Source: Oreohelix idahoensis
Lineage: Eukaryota > Mollusca > Gastropoda > Stylommatophora > Oreohelicidae
Direction of reading: 5' to 3'
Assembly (NCBI GenBank): GCA_024509875.1
Contig: JAMPIV010006390.1
Location: 186,001-250,000, forward strand
DNA: 64,000 bases
The notes under the pieces were generated by a model. That model saw only the letters and a list, made by a program, of their open reading frames with translations. It was not told the origin of the DNA and ran no database searches. Below are positions 1-10,707 of the stretch, piece after piece; position 1 is the stretch's first letter; every line of letters begins with the position of its first letter. The translations under genes were made by a program, and so were the position numbers.

Positions 1-806
1 AACTTGAGACAGAAAGGAAAATAATGAAGAAGACGTGGAAAGAACTTGAGCTGATGACACGTGACAGGATGACTTGAGCTGATGACACGTGACAGGATGA
101 CTTGAGCTGATGACACGTGACAGGAGGACTTGAGCTGATGACACGTGACAGGATGACTTGAGCTGATGACACGTGACATGATGACTTGAGCTGATGACAC
201 GTGACAGGAGGACTTGAGCTGATGACACGTGACAGGAGGACTTGAGCTGATGGCACATGACAGGAGAACTTGAGCTGATGACACGTGACAGGAGGACTTG
301 AGCTGATGACACGTGACAGGAGGACTTGAGCTGATGACACGTGACAGGAGTACTAGAGCTGATGACACGTGACAGGAGGACTTGAGCTGATGACACGTGA
401 CAGGATGACTTGAGCTGATGACACGTGACAGGATGACTTGAGCTGATGACACGTGACAGGAGGACTTGAGCTGATGACACGTGACAGGATGACTTGAGCT
501 GATGACACGTGACAGGATGACTTGAGCTGATGACACGTGACAGGAGGACTTGAGCTGATGACACGTGACAGGAGGACTTGAGCTGATGACACGTGACAGG
601 AGAACTTGAGCTGATGACACGTGACAGGAGGACTTGAGCTGATGACACGTGACAGGAGGACTTGAGCTGATGACACGTGACAGGAGTACTAGAGCTGATG
701 ACACGTGACAGGAGGACTTGAGCTGATGACACGTGACACGAGGACTTGGCATGTATTTATTGAAGATCTGTGCTACTTGGGAAGCTAAAGGGTAATGATT
801 TATTGA
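1..806 (+). mobile_element. LINE family A, 3'-terminal fragment with internal minisatellite
   Basis: The edges (1-43 and 744-806) match the end of the ORF2-like reading frame and 3' UTR of a LINE seen better preserved at 43320-44640 on the other strand. They encode the same terminal residues (KTWK, LELM, RDR, TWH). A 28-bp segment between the edges has been multiplied 25 times, so the fragment is non-coding. Related 3' ends occur at 29020-29160 and 38075-38240. Confidence 0.7.
44..743. repeat. 28-bp minisatellite, 25 copies, with 12-copy higher-order period
   Basis: Exactly 700 bp is made of 25 units of 28 bp that start ACTTGAGCTGATGACACGTG. Variant units recur 336 bp (12 units) apart: the GAGAACT variant at 264 and 600, and the GTACTAGAG variant at 350 and 686. 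Local duplication of a 12-unit block therefore followed single-unit slippage. The unit lies within LINE A, so its origin is visible. Confidence 0.97.
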
Positions 807-1441
807 TCGATTACATTTTATATAAATATGTAATTAAAAATCAATTTAAACTAGTTAAAAGGTTATCACATAGTCCGATATTTCAGATTCGTTTTTTATG
901 GTAATAAAAGTCGACCGCAAGGGACTTGTCACCTACTGCAAATAAAAGTAGACTATGAGTAATGAGGTTACAAAATCTATTTTGTTCAGACATCGTTTAT
1001 GAAAAAAGCGATCCTCACTCGTACTTTTTGTGACGTCACATTTCTTTTAACCCCTCCTCCTATCATCACATTTTGTCACAAAATTGTGGACCCCCTCCCC
1101 CACGTGACGTTATGTGTGGACGACCCATAAGCCATATACAATACATACGTATACAGACTTTTCTTTTTCAACGCCACCATAAATGCAAGAGAATTTGTAG
1201 TCTGGAAGAGTCGACGTACGAAAACCATTATGTGTAAAATACTATGTAGAAAAAAAAGAACATTACATACCCTAATCAAAGCCCACATGGGTATAACCCG
1301 GATATCCCAAGCACAGGATAAACACCATATTTCTTGTGCGTGGTCCAAAAATCAATCACACAGAGATTGCAACTTGCGTTATTGCAGCTTAATATAAAAA
1401 TATATATAAAATTAATAAATAAATCACTGCTACAATAACAG
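807..1441. other. No gene seen
   Basis: This stretch is AT-rich and has no convincing coding signal. Around 1030-1125 a segment with a TGACGTCAC palindrome, C-rich runs and a second CACGTGACGT motif looks like a decayed mobile element, but no termini could be fixed. Confidence 0.5.
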
Positions 1442-1661
1442 TCAAGACTTCAGAAAGATTTTTGTGTAACTGCGCGGGTCAATTAAGATATTGAATCCTA
1501 TTTCATCGATCGTTTGGCCGCTGTCTTTTATTAATGTATGCTTAAATGAACCTGTAACTCGATTCCTGAATGAGAAAAAGTTGGTACAGCGACTTCTAAT
1601 ATACAAACTTTCATATTCGCCATTATCGTTGTTAAATATGGGGGTGGGGGTGGACAGGGTG
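1442..1661 (-). CDS. Candidate terminal exon of an unrecognised host gene
   Basis: On the minus strand a pyrimidine-rich stretch ending TTTTCAG at 1664-1662 is followed by an open frame of about 72 codons that stops at 1442. The peptide (starts TLSTPTPIFNNDNGEYES, ends SYTKIFLKS) has mixed, protein-like composition with no simple repeats. It resembles none of the mobile-element proteins in the window. No upstream exon lies in the window in a way I can verify. I do not recognise a domain. It could be a chance open frame. Confidence 0.25.
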
Positions 1662-2529
1662 CTGAAAACCACACATACTCATGCTAAACTGAGTGGCGGA
1701 CGTGTGACATGGTGACATAGAAATACACATAATAAAACTGTTCTTCGAGGCTTTCGTTTGACGCCTGTTTGAGCAGGCCCAGTTACGGGCACCACAAGAT
1801 CATGCCTGTAGAACAAGTATGTAATATTTTCATAGTGTTAACTACGTAGGTGAACTGTCTCGGCCCGGACGCGTGTAAATGTTTAACGTTTCTTAAGAAT
1901 ATGGGTGTTAGACGTGTAGAAGTAGCATTCTATCGGGTGTAATGTAATTCTATTTATAGACAGCTATGATTTGCGTACGATCAGTCTAAGATATTCAATT
2001 ATATGGATACACAAATTTCAGTGGTGTAAGTTTACATTAAGGGGTGTTCTCTTGATATGACAAATTCTAATCGAGTGTAATAGTTCACGGATAATAAACT
2101 GCATATGTACTTGAGTCAGAGAGCAAAGCATAGTTTCTTTGTGAACATATCAAAGGTAAGAACAGCAAACAAAACGATTATTATGAATGGTGCTTGTTGT
2201 GTGTATGTATTGTCAGCAGGGTTATTGACGCTTTCAATATATATGATGACTGTTTACTATAGAATAATGCAGCTCACAAGCAGGCCTTCCGAGAGTTCAG
2301 ATGAGGCACGAGTCATTTCATACTGTGATTTTCCTCATTGTTTGGCACGAGGGGTAAAAAAATATGTTAATGTAAAGAAAGGTATTAAAAAACAGGCTAG
2401 TTCTCGTGAGGAGAGATGCAGTAGCTGCCTTTATTTCCATTCACATGCTAAAGGTTGTGTAGTGTAATCTTCGCTCTGTTCAGCGAAAACTTTGCTCTTT
2501 ACTCTATCTGAGAAGCCCCATCCTGAAGG
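1662..2529. other. No gene assigned
   Basis: An open frame of 120 codons at 2105-2467 (+) has a hydrophobic stretch and a Cys/His-rich tail, but no recognisable family or splice context. The rest shows no clear signal. Confidence 0.4.
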
Positions 2530-2950
2530 GTACCTTCAGCTCCCTACGGAGCATATGTGTTCAGTACATTCATGACAAACCTTCATGCCCTGTGCCGTCC
2601 GTTCACAACTTTTTCATGTCTTCTTTATTCACGTTATGTCTGCCTCCAGTTCCCGCCTCATCGTGTTGTTCAGTCTCCCTATTTCTCCTGCCCTGTGGAT
2701 TCCAGAACAAGGACTTACTTGTAAAACTGTCAACAAATTTCCCCAATGCATGGTCTATCCAGCGCCAGCTGTCTTCTCACCTGTTGTTCAGCTGGTTCGT
2801 GTCATCAGTTCCACATTGACGATCCTGTAATATCATTTCAATTCTTCTGTTCTATGCAATCACCATGTTATGAAATTATGTAACTTCTTGGTTGTCTGTC
2901 TTTTGTCTGTCTTTTTTTTACTACATGTATCAGATCAGAGATATGCAGTA
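2530..2950 (-). mobile_element. LINE family A, degenerate 3' end
   Basis: The plus strand reads as the reverse complement of the LINE A terminal region at 43320-43700. It shares CTCCCTA(A/C)GGAGCAT, then GATTCCAGAACAAGGACT and the (C/G)CTTGTAA(A/T)(A/G)CT block in the same order. Many substitutions and frame breaks show it is old. Confidence 0.7.
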
Positions 2951-3106
2951 GGATTGCCTTGACATTTGAGTTGAAGACTCTTAAATATTTTTCTTCTTAT
3001 TACCTTTAGACTTGCCCAAATTGTACTTGAGAAAAAAGTAGAGCTTCAACATTGTCTGTGATCTGACCCTCTCTATGATGATAATATCATTTAATAAGCT
3101 ATATAT

Positions 3107-3300
3107 GAGCGTCCGATTGGCAGAGTGGTTAGAGTGCAGTTCTCTCGCGGCAAAGGTGCCGGATTCAATTCACGGTTTCGTCACGCTGGTCAATCAGCTG
3201 TAAATAGGTATCCGACTTTGCTCTCGAGTTAGGAAGGAAAAGTCAGCGAGGAAGGTAACCCCGCGTCTCGTTGCTGGACCTAGTGCAGTGAAATCTCTAA
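3107..3300 (+). mobile_element. tRNA-derived SINE (family A)
   Basis: An A-box-like TTGGCAGAGTGGTTAGAG (3116-3133) is followed about 30 bp later by a B-box-like GGATTCAATTC. This gives pol III promoter spacing as in a tRNA. A non-tRNA body follows (ATCAGCTGTAAATAGGTATC and onward). It is a single copy with no clear poly-A tail or flanking repeat. Confidence 0.6.
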
Positions 3301-3498
3301 CACGTCACACCTTTACGGCAGTATCTGCATTGGGACTTATGTTACTATTTTTAAAGCCATCTATTCCTTCGTATAATAGGAACTCACATCTACCAGGTGC
3401 ACGCCTATACAAACATTCTATCACTAGACAGCACTCAACTCCGTGTAGTTCTCGGAGATCTCTGAGAAGACAAAGATAGAATAGGCTCACTGCTTCAT

Positions 3499-4318
3499 CA
3501 GACATGTCGTAAGTTATGATTAATGTGAGGTTGTGCATAGGACTAGTGATTAGATTCCTCAGATATGTCGTAAGTTGTGATTAATGTGAGGTTGTGCATA
3601 GGACTAGTGATTAGATTCCTCAGATATGTCGTAAGTTATGATTAATGTGAGGTTGTGCATAGGGCTAGTGATTAGATTCCTCAGATATGTCGTAAGTTGT
3701 GATTAATGTGAGGTTGTGCATAGGACTAGTGATTAGATTCCTCAGATATGTCGTAAGTTATGATTAATGTGAGGTTGTGCATAGGGCTAGTGATTAGATT
3801 CCTCAGATATGTCGTAAGTTATGATTAATGTGAGGTTGTGCATAGGACTAGTGATTAGATTCCTCAGATATGTCGTAAGTTGTGATTAATGTGAGGTTGT
3901 GCATAGGACTAGTGATTAGATTCCTCAGATATGTCGTAAGTTATGATTAATGTGAGGTTGTGCATAGGGCTAGTGATTAGATTCCTCAGATATGTCGTAA
4001 GTTGTGATTAATGTGAGGTTGTGCATAGGGCTAGTGATTAGATTCCTCAGAGATGTCGTAAGTTGTGATTAATGTGAGGTTGTGCATAGGGCTAGTGATT
4101 AGATTCCTCAGATATGTCGTAAGTTGTGATTAATGTGAGGTTGTGCATAGGGCTAGTGATTAGATTCCTCAGATATGTCGTAAGTTGTGATTAATGTGAG
4201 GTTGTGCATAGGGCTAGTGATTAGATTCCTCAGATATGTCGTAAGTTGTGATTAATGTGAGGTTGTGCATAGGGCTGGTGACTAGCTTCATCAGACATGT
4301 CGTAAGTTGTGATTAATG
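3499..4318. repeat. 61-bp minisatellite, 13 full copies plus partial
   Basis: Unit starts CAGATATGTCGTAAGTTRTG. Starts at 3499 and 4292 differ by 13 x 61. Only a few positions vary (TATG/TGTG, AGGACT/AGGGCT), which indicates recent expansion. A one-copy relative of the unit and its left flank (CTCTGAGWAGACAAAGA) lies at 21080-21180. The array thus grew inside an interspersed repeat. Confidence 0.97.
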
Positions 4319-5093
4319 GAAAAGTAAGAAAGACAGCATTCAAACTATGAGCAATAATGGTCCAAACACTCAGCTGTTTTAACACTCTTCAGATAATACA
4401 AGACGCAGTATGTAATGTAATAAGTTCTCAATGCTAAAAGAAGGTTACGGGGGTGGTGGGGAGGGGGAGAGAAGGAGAAGCCGGGGTATGCTGCACAATT
4501 TCTCGACCGGGGCAGGTAGCTGCAGATAGCCTACGTTTCGGCCGAAAAATCGGTTCCGCTCGGGAACTCATGCTCCTCTTTTATCCGGTGTGTAAAAATG
4601 TGCGTGTGATTAAATGTGTACACGCGTTATATGCTTCACCCAGTGACAGTTTGGACTCCAGTGACGCTTTGGGTGGGGATGCGTTGGCTAGATGGTTAAG
4701 AGGCTGTATCTTCGTTTAAAACATTAAAAAGAACTGTTTAATATTTTTAGTACTATGATAGTACAAAGTTTCTGGAGTTCACTCCTACAGAAGGTTTGTA
4801 TAGGTTCGAAAGATACCAAACTCACACCCCCCTCTTTCTCTGGAACTATGCCTTCTTCCAGTACGATGCTAGCATTTGTAATCAAGTGGCTCACAACTTC
4901 CTGTCTGACGTGCCGTTTGTCAATTTTGTTGTTGACTTCTTTGCTCGCCACTATGTTAAACTGTCACACATCTTCTCTCTCTCTCTCTCTCTCTGTTGTC
5001 CTCTATCCAGTCTTCCTGTTATAATATATCCTAGCTTTCCTTTTCTCGTAAAGAAAGTGCCCAAAGAAAGTGGACTGCTTCTTTCGAATTTAA
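4319..5093. other. No gene seen; (CT)n tract
   Basis: A short (CT)n tract lies at about 4974-4993. Open frames here are low-complexity or unsupported. Confidence 0.5.
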
Positions 5094-5101
5094 GTAATAA
5101 A

Positions 5102-5342
5102 CAGCGTTGCCACTCTTAGGTGGATTGACATAGAGCTAGGATTTTTTGGTCCCGTCTAGTTTTCATTTTCCTCGTTAGTTGAAGAACGCCACCTAGATTT
5201 CTCCCAAAAATATCCCCCGCCTCCCCCCTAAAAAAATAAAAATAATAAAACCGCATAAAGTAGCCCAAGTCGCCCAAAAGTAGCCCAAGTCGCCGAAATC
5301 TAGGTGTTTTTTTTCCCTTCAAAATTCAGGATAGCAACACTG
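5102..5342. mobile_element. hAT-like MITE
   Basis: The left end CAGCGTTGCCACT matches the inverted right end (CAGTGTTGCTATC read from 5342). An internal inverted ACCTAGATTT/AAATCTAGGT pair lies at about 5190 and 5308. The left flank GTAATAAA matches 7 of 8 bases of GTAATAAG, the flank beyond the retroposon that follows. This fits an 8-bp hAT target duplication. No coding capacity. Confidence 0.6.
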
Positions 5343-5348
5343 GTAATA

Positions 5349-5780
5349 TCCAAAGGCGATCTTCTGTCTTAATCGACTGTGTGTGGTGCTCCCCTATCGG
5401 GCCCTCCTAGTATTGCAAAACCAGGCAGATCGCTGTGTCCGTTTCCGTTTTTTGCTCACTGTCTCTGGCTATTTTTCTCAGACTTTCGGGTCCTGAGTCT
5501 TCCTCTATAAATGCCTTCGGGCAGAGGAGGAAAGGGCATCCTCGACACCTTCGGGTATAAGAGGCTCTGTCCGTTTTGGCTGGAATTCACAAGGAAGGAT
5601 CGATGGTTTCATAGCGATTGAGTACACACTTGATGGCAAGTTCGGACACAATGGGCAAATCACCTGTTTGTCAAACATTCTGATTACATGTTTTGCCCAG
5701 GAGCCTTGTGCTCTTTGGGTCACCTCTACACATCGTTTTACGGGGTAGATGAGGTTCCGATTATGAGATGAGATGAGATG
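5349..5780 (+). mobile_element. RTE-related SINE/retroposon with (GAGAT)n tail
   Basis: The element is bracketed by the 13-bp direct repeat AACACTGGTAATA (5336-5348 and 5781-5793) and ends in a (GAGAT)n tail, as for target-primed retroposition. An internal segment, ATCACCTGTTTGTCAAAC then TGATTAC, is shared with the 5' part of the RTE-type LINE at 32440-32475, with the short element at 8083 and with the retroposon at 18538. It sits exactly at the right edge of the hAT-like MITE. Confidence 0.7.
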
Positions 5781-5793
5781 AACACTGGTAATA

Positions 5794-6249
5794 AGTTTTA
5801 CCTGGGCACTGACTTCTTTCAGGGCGTTCCCATTATTCTTTTTAGATATCTATGGTATTGTTAACATTCTTCTTTAATACCTCATCATCTCTGTGACTTC
5901 TTGGGATTTTCTCGCTTGTTTACTTATTGTCTATGACTCGATTCGATATGACAGGACTGGCTCTATATAACTCTAAAGAACTCTCTTTCTTACTTCCATT
6001 GACAATGATTTGTTGCATAATCTATGTTTCATTTGATGTGTCACATACCGGTAATTGTTGGGTCGATCTTGTTTCATCTCCCGCAGTATTTAGTTACATT
6101 TTTTGTGTGTACTAAATTACTTGCAATTTCCGTGGTCACCCATTTCTTTCTCTGCTATCAAGCAGATATTAGTTATTTTCTTATTAATTTTATACTCCCT
6201 TCAGTGATAATTGATCATGTTTGCTTTGCGCTTCTCTGCTTTGCTAAGA
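5794..6249. other. No gene seen
   Basis: AT-rich sequence. Short open frames contain hydrophobic runs from T-rich composition and have no family resemblance. Confidence 0.5.
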
Positions 6250-6396
6250 TTAACTCTTACTATACGGGAGCTAAAACCGCATTTTTACGCGCTAGTTTAG
6301 CTATCTTTAACGTCGCGCGCCACTTCACGGGGCGAGCCGTAAAATTGGTACTAAACCCGCGCCACTTCACGGGGCTTGCCGGATTGTAAGAGTTAA
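6250..6396. mobile_element. TTAA-flanked 147-bp MITE
   Basis: TTAACTCTTAC at 6250 is the exact inverse of GTAAGAGTTAA ending at 6396. The TIR extends imperfectly (TATACGGG against AATCCGGC). The TTAA ends fit a piggyBac-type target site. Inside, CGCGCCACTTCACGGGGC occurs twice (about 6316 and 6359). Confidence 0.6.
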
Positions 6397-6514
6397 GACG
6401 CAGGTAAAACCAAGACGGGCCCGGTCAATTTTCGTATAGTGACCGCGTGTCATGTTTACCTAGGAGTGCCCCGCGATAAATTATCGGCCTGTCGGCATGC
6501 ACTCGGCGGAAACG

Positions 6515-6570
6515 AATGACATAATCATTTCCTGTACACCTTGTTACAAAGACATTACTTTAGATGGAAG
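6515..6570 (+). repeat. Interspersed repeat segment, copy 1
   Basis: A 45-bp block (ATGACATAATC, then CACCTTGTTACAAAGACATT) recurs as its reverse complement at 24940-24986 with only a few mismatches. No termini were found, so the family is unknown. Confidence 0.6.
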
Positions 6571-7397
6571 ATGTTGTATTTGGGAAAACATTGCCGAAAG
6601 AGGATCGGATGTTTTCATTTCATATTTGGGAGACATGACCTTTCCAGTAACGCGCAGAAAGTTCCATGTGGAAATAATTTGAATTACCCCATCCTAAACA
6701 CGCATGTTTGAAATTATTGGCCGGCACTCGAGATGTAAACATAACTGCATTTCTGATTAGGGCCTGGTCTAATAGTAAACAACACGTGCCAAAAACGAGA
6801 GGGGAAATATAACCAGACATTTTAGTCGGTTGAAAGCACTGTGACAATCTACCTCGCGCCAAGAAGACAACCAGACCTTGCCAGAGTTAAGACTAAAATC
6901 AGCTTTCATTTATCAGACCGGACCCTTGTTTGAGCGTCTTGAGGACTTAGAGCCCAGGAAAACCCTAATATTTTAAAACGGAGAACCGGAATCTAATGGA
7001 ACTGAAACACAAGTCAAAGTGGGAACTTATTGCTAATGTAACAACACCCCAGACCAAGTGCTTTTATATCTCTGAGCCAGCAATCTGTGAGCCTAAAGAT
7101 TGGCGTAAGTTGTACATTTTGAATTCTATATTTGGTCATTATTAACATATGAACTTATACGTATATATTGACATGCGAATATTAATATGTGAAAATTGAT
7201 AAGCGAATGTCCAAGTCATTTGAGGCTAGCAACCTCAGAATTTAGAATGATGATTTCATGAACCACCACTGCCAGGGCTGGTGACTGCTTTATTGCGAGT
7301 TTCTTATAAAGAACCGAAAGCAGAGGTAGTCCCAAGTTCCATATGGAGCAGGGAGGGAATGATGAAAGAAATTATGTACATACTTGTTATATTATTA
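6571..7397. other. No gene seen
   Basis: No supported coding sequence or bounded repeat. Confidence 0.5.
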
Positions 7398-7545
7398 ACC
7401 TTTTCAACCAGTGTAAATGTAAAACATATTCACTCTAAATGTAATGAAAGTTTCAACCTTTACAACCAGTGTAAATGTAAAACATATTCACTCTAACTGT
7501 AAGGAAATTTACACCCTTTTCAACCGATGTAAACGTAAACATATT
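7398..7545. repeat. Short degenerate tandem repeat, about 60-bp unit
   Basis: Three successive copies of a unit containing CAACCAGTGTAAATGTAAAA and CATATTCACTCTAA start near 7405, 7465 and 7525. The third is diverged. Confidence 0.7.
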
Positions 7546-7814
7546 AAAACTATATTGTTAACATGTTCAACTAAAGTTAAATATAGAACTATTCATTTTA
7601 AATGTAAAGATAGTTTTTCGCCCACTGGAATTTATACGTATTAATTCTCAGTGAGGGTAAACATTCTGAGGTAGATGGGATGGTGGAATGAAAAGAGGGG
7701 GCACATAAGTATGTGTCGGGAAACTCAATACTCAGAGGGTATTTGTTTCTCTTCTTTTGCCATACTAGTTGGTGGTACAAGTTGAGGGTACTATTTCTGG
7801 AACAAGTGAGGGTA

Positions 7815-8890
7815 TAAGTGGCCCGAAGTTGACACTAGACACCATCATCAGACGGGTCTTAGAGACGCGAGACCAGCTTTGTAGTTACTCCTTGATTCTA
7901 CTTGGAACGTGCTGCAACTCTTAATCTTGACCAGGGACGCGAGCAATCCAGTCACCTATCTGCGAAGAACCAAAACACCAGCGGGAGCAGTATCCCCAGC
8001 AGCTAAGTGTACAAATAAAAGCTGCCAAGTGAAACTTCCCTGTATATTAATCTTCATTTAATATCATATGAACTCCGCCTAGGCCGGTCCCAAGCCAGGC
8101 TGAAAAAGGAGGAGGGCGGTCTGCACGGAGGCCGTAAGGAGACAGCCCCTCCATCATGCAAAGGTACACCAGGCCAATCACCTGTTTGTCTTAAAAACCA
8201 GATTAGAGTGGAGCCAAGCCAGGAGGAAGACAGCCGATAGAACAGTGTGGCGCTCTCTCTCTCTCTCTCTATCTTACAGACCTCTACACCTTACAGTAAA
8301 AGAGGAACGACTAAGTAAGTAATTAAATAACTTCATGTGATGATGACCATTTTTTTTAAAAAGAATTAATTCAATTTTTAATACCTGTTAAACCCTAATT
8401 GATTATTAAATTTGTTACTTATATCTATCCAAATTTAAAGTTGATTTAATTATTTTGAATGTGTTGTATCCGTACGTCTCAGACAATTTCTTAAATACAC
8501 TCAAACAGAGCTATAAAATAATAATAATAAGAGGAAATTCGCTGAATTAACTCAGCTGGGTGCTTGAACGAGATAACGAATTATAAGATAATCCTATCCT
8601 TCACAAAATTTGACGGCAGATACTAGAGTTAACGTGCTCAGCCAATGCAGCATTGTTCTCGCTTTTCTGAATATCTTGTGAAAACTACCTGGAGGTAGAA
8701 GCATCATTATCCTTCTATCTACAACTCTACCAAGAGTAATCTTGTGCGAAAGTAGACACCTTTGAAGACCCACATCAGTTACTCTTGAGTTTTGGCCACT
8801 GTTGGACCACTACTGCAGAGTTAAGTGGGAGGCAACCCGTGACATTATGGAACGTTGATTTTGCTTAGCTATCCTACTCTTTACCTTCAA
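7815..8890 (+). mobile_element. Old dispersed repeat D, copy 1, interrupted by an RTE derivative
   Basis: Segments on both sides of 8083-8322 match, in order, the reverse complement of 23935-24735. Examples are the AGCTGCCAA(G)TGA block, GTCTCAG(A/T)CAATTT, GAATATCTTGTGAA, and TGGCCACTGTTGGACCACTA. No coding sequence or terminal repeats are seen, so the class is undetermined. Confidence 0.65.
8083..8322 (+). mobile_element. Internally deleted RTE-type element (5' end joined to 3' end)
   Basis: The first ~125 bp match the 5' end of the LINE at 32350 (GCCGGTCCCAAGCC, AAAAAGGAGGAGGGCGG, CAGCCCCTCCA, CCAATCACCTGTTTGTCTTA). The last ~110 bp match its 3' end at 35410-35507 (AGGAAGAAGACAGC, TGGCGCTCTCTC, CCTCTACACC, GGAACGACTAAGTAAGTAA). 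The 2.9 kb of coding sequence is absent. A non-autonomous element of this design can borrow the LINE machinery. It lies in dispersed repeat D. Confidence 0.85.
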
Positions 8891-8914
8891 ATGCGTGTTC
8901 TTCTGGTGTTATTG

Positions 8915-9935
8915 ACGTGTGAAGGAATTTATATTGATTGACTTGTTTCACGGCCGCCCTATTTACTTAGATGTGCATTCTGGAGAAGTCATTTACTTCG
9001 AGTTGACCATTGCTTCTGTCTTTTTGCTACTTAGATTAAGACGTTCATTTTCATTTTTTTTTTTTTTTTGGCCACTATTGAATCTATCATTTCATGTAAC
9101 TCTTTTTGCAGTTAAGACTGTATCATCGGCATATCTTAAGTTGTTAATACCACCTATTGATACTCCTGGCATATCCTCTATGGATCTCATTACATTTTCA
9201 CGGTACAGAGAGAATAGATGAGGTGATAGCACACTTCTCTGTCCAACACTCTGTTTGTTAATCTAGTGAAACATTCATGTTTGTTCTAACAAATCCAAAC
9301 TTTTCATCATCAGTTTTCTGTTTCATTTTATTTCTATTTCCACACAATATAATTCTTAATAGCATTTTGCTTTCATGAGTCATAGGACTACTTGCACGAT
9401 GGTCACCGGATTTAATAGCTTTTGGTTTGGAATTCGCCTTTCTTCATGTGATGCACGGCGTTCTCAACTTTTCCCGCAAGTGTTGGTGGTCTTTTCTCAG
9501 TTATCTTATATGTTTAACTCTGATACTTCTTTATCATAGAGCTCCTTTGTGCATGTCATATTTAGGAACCATATAATTTAAATTATGTCCATCTATTACG
9601 TTCTTATGACCCGTTAATAAGGTTCCTTTCTTTGGTTTCAAGCAGCCAGTAGCTGTTTCTGTTCTTGTGCCAGTTAAATGATTTATTTGCTTGCACATAG
9701 ATTTTGTGTCTGTTCTATGCTGCATATCAAGCTCTCTGTATTCTTTGTTTACGCTTCTTTTGCTGTTCACTATTTCTTTATTTGGTCTTTCATATTCTTC
9801 TTTTTCTTGCTTCATCCTTCTTCTCGCATCCATCCGTTGTAAAATCTCATATCATCCATTTCTTCTTTGCAGTCCTCGTTACTGCTGGTATGATTTCTTT
9901 TGATGTTTGATGTATTGGCTCCTTCAACATGTCTC
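8915..9935 (-). pseudogene. LINE family B, RT fragment
   Basis: Minus-strand pieces read as a non-LTR reverse transcriptase. At 9100-9230 the residues SPHLFSLY and NNLRYADDTVL form the palm with its YADD active site. The 9534-9833 open frame (starts MDARRRMKQEKEEYERPN) looks like the charged linker between endonuclease and RT. Frameshifts and a T-homopolymer at 9055-9070 break it. The SPxLF, NNLR and ADDTVL words match the family at 17640-19425. Confidence 0.7.
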
Positions 9936-10420
9936 ACTAATCATCGATACTCTATAATTTTTCTAAAACTCCTGTATATTAGTATGTAGTTTGAATATGA
10001 ACCTTGTTTCATGTCCTTTTCCCCCTCCAAAGACGAATAGGATTTTGTCTAAACCTGATGTTTTTTTTTTTTTTCCTAGTGGGCTAGCTGTGTCTATCGC
10101 GCTTGTGGATGAAAATTGTGCATCGTCTGTTAATTTTCTAAATGGCATATTACACCTTATACTGTTCTTGGTAGATGAAGAGGACAATAGACAAGGTCCG
10201 CCATGTTGCCAGACTGGCTCTCTATATTTACGTTACAGCTAGCTTTAATCTTACCCCAACCATGGTTCGAGCTTTTCCAAATAGCTAGCATTACCTAACA
10301 TCATTCCTGTTTCGAGTTTAGTCAAAATAAATAAGGCTGGACAAACAGTTAGGCCATTTTTTTTAAAAAAAAACTTTAAAAAAAAGTCCACCTGTCAAGC
10401 GAAACGCCGTGTTTTTTGGC
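9936..10420. promoter_or_regulatory. Probable upstream region of the claudin-like gene
   Basis: About 480 bp without an open gene, directly upstream of the first coding exon. It contains poly-T and poly-A tracts. No TATA box stands out. The assignment rests on position only. Confidence 0.3.
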
Positions 10421-10424
10421 CACC

Positions 10425-10499
10425 ATGGCGGCCTCCAGTCTACTGTCCCCTACATGGGCCCTGTTTTTAATGTGGATGTTCATATCCAATGAAAATTAA
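10425..10499 (+). CDS. Possible upstream ORF with YY1-like site over its start
   Basis: GGCCACCATGGCGGCC has a perfect Kozak context (GCCACCATGG) and also fits a YY1 motif (ATGGCGGC), which in animals often lies just downstream of transcription starts. The 24-codon frame (starts MAASSLLSPTWALFLMWM) ends with TAA 46 bp before the main ATG. If transcribed it would be an upstream ORF that lowers translation of the main product. If transcription starts inside it, the motif is only a promoter element. Confidence 0.35.
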   Translation: MAASSLLSPTWALFLMWMFISNEN

Positions 10500-10545
10500 C
10501 AACTCTTGTTAAATTACTTTGATTCGAAGCAGCCAATTCGGCACA

Positions 10546-10707
10546 ATGTCAAGTAATTCCATCAGCAAAGTAAGTCGAGTCCTGTTCCGGCTAGGCCAGA
10601 TGTTACTACTGTGTGGGATCATTTTCTTCGTTATTTCCCTCGCAACCACCTACTGGGTAGTCAGACCGACCGTTGACTTCAAGAAAGAGAATATTAACCC
10701 AAATCAG
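10546..10707 (+). CDS. Claudin/PMP22-like four-TM protein, exon 1
   Basis: Fifty-four codons from ATG to CAG, followed by a canonical donor GTAAGC at 10708 (phase 0). It encodes the cytosolic N-terminus and TM1 (LLLCGIIFFVISLATTYWVV, residues 20-39). The W after TM1 matches the W that begins the W-GLW-C-C signature of the claudin/PMP22/EMP superfamily. The upstream in-frame codon TTG is not a start. Exon 2 starts in the matching phase. The product should be an integral plasma-membrane or junctional protein. The exact subfamily cannot be told by eye. Confidence 0.75.

Noticed and set aside
353..676. 107-codon open frame with repeating HQLKSSCHVSSAQV peptide (-)
   Set aside because: It is a translation of the 28-bp minisatellite; 28 is not a multiple of 3 and the peptide period follows from 84 bp. 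No gene.
2105..2467. 120-codon open frame with hydrophobic stretch and Cys/His tail
   Set aside because: No recognisable family, no supported splice sites, AT-rich context; kept only as a note.
3116..3170. Possible tRNA genes at SINE heads (also 17270, 27970, 30620, 32030, 46350)
   Set aside because: A- and B-boxes are present but the acceptor stems do not pair and SINE bodies follow; none is a functional tRNA by inspection.
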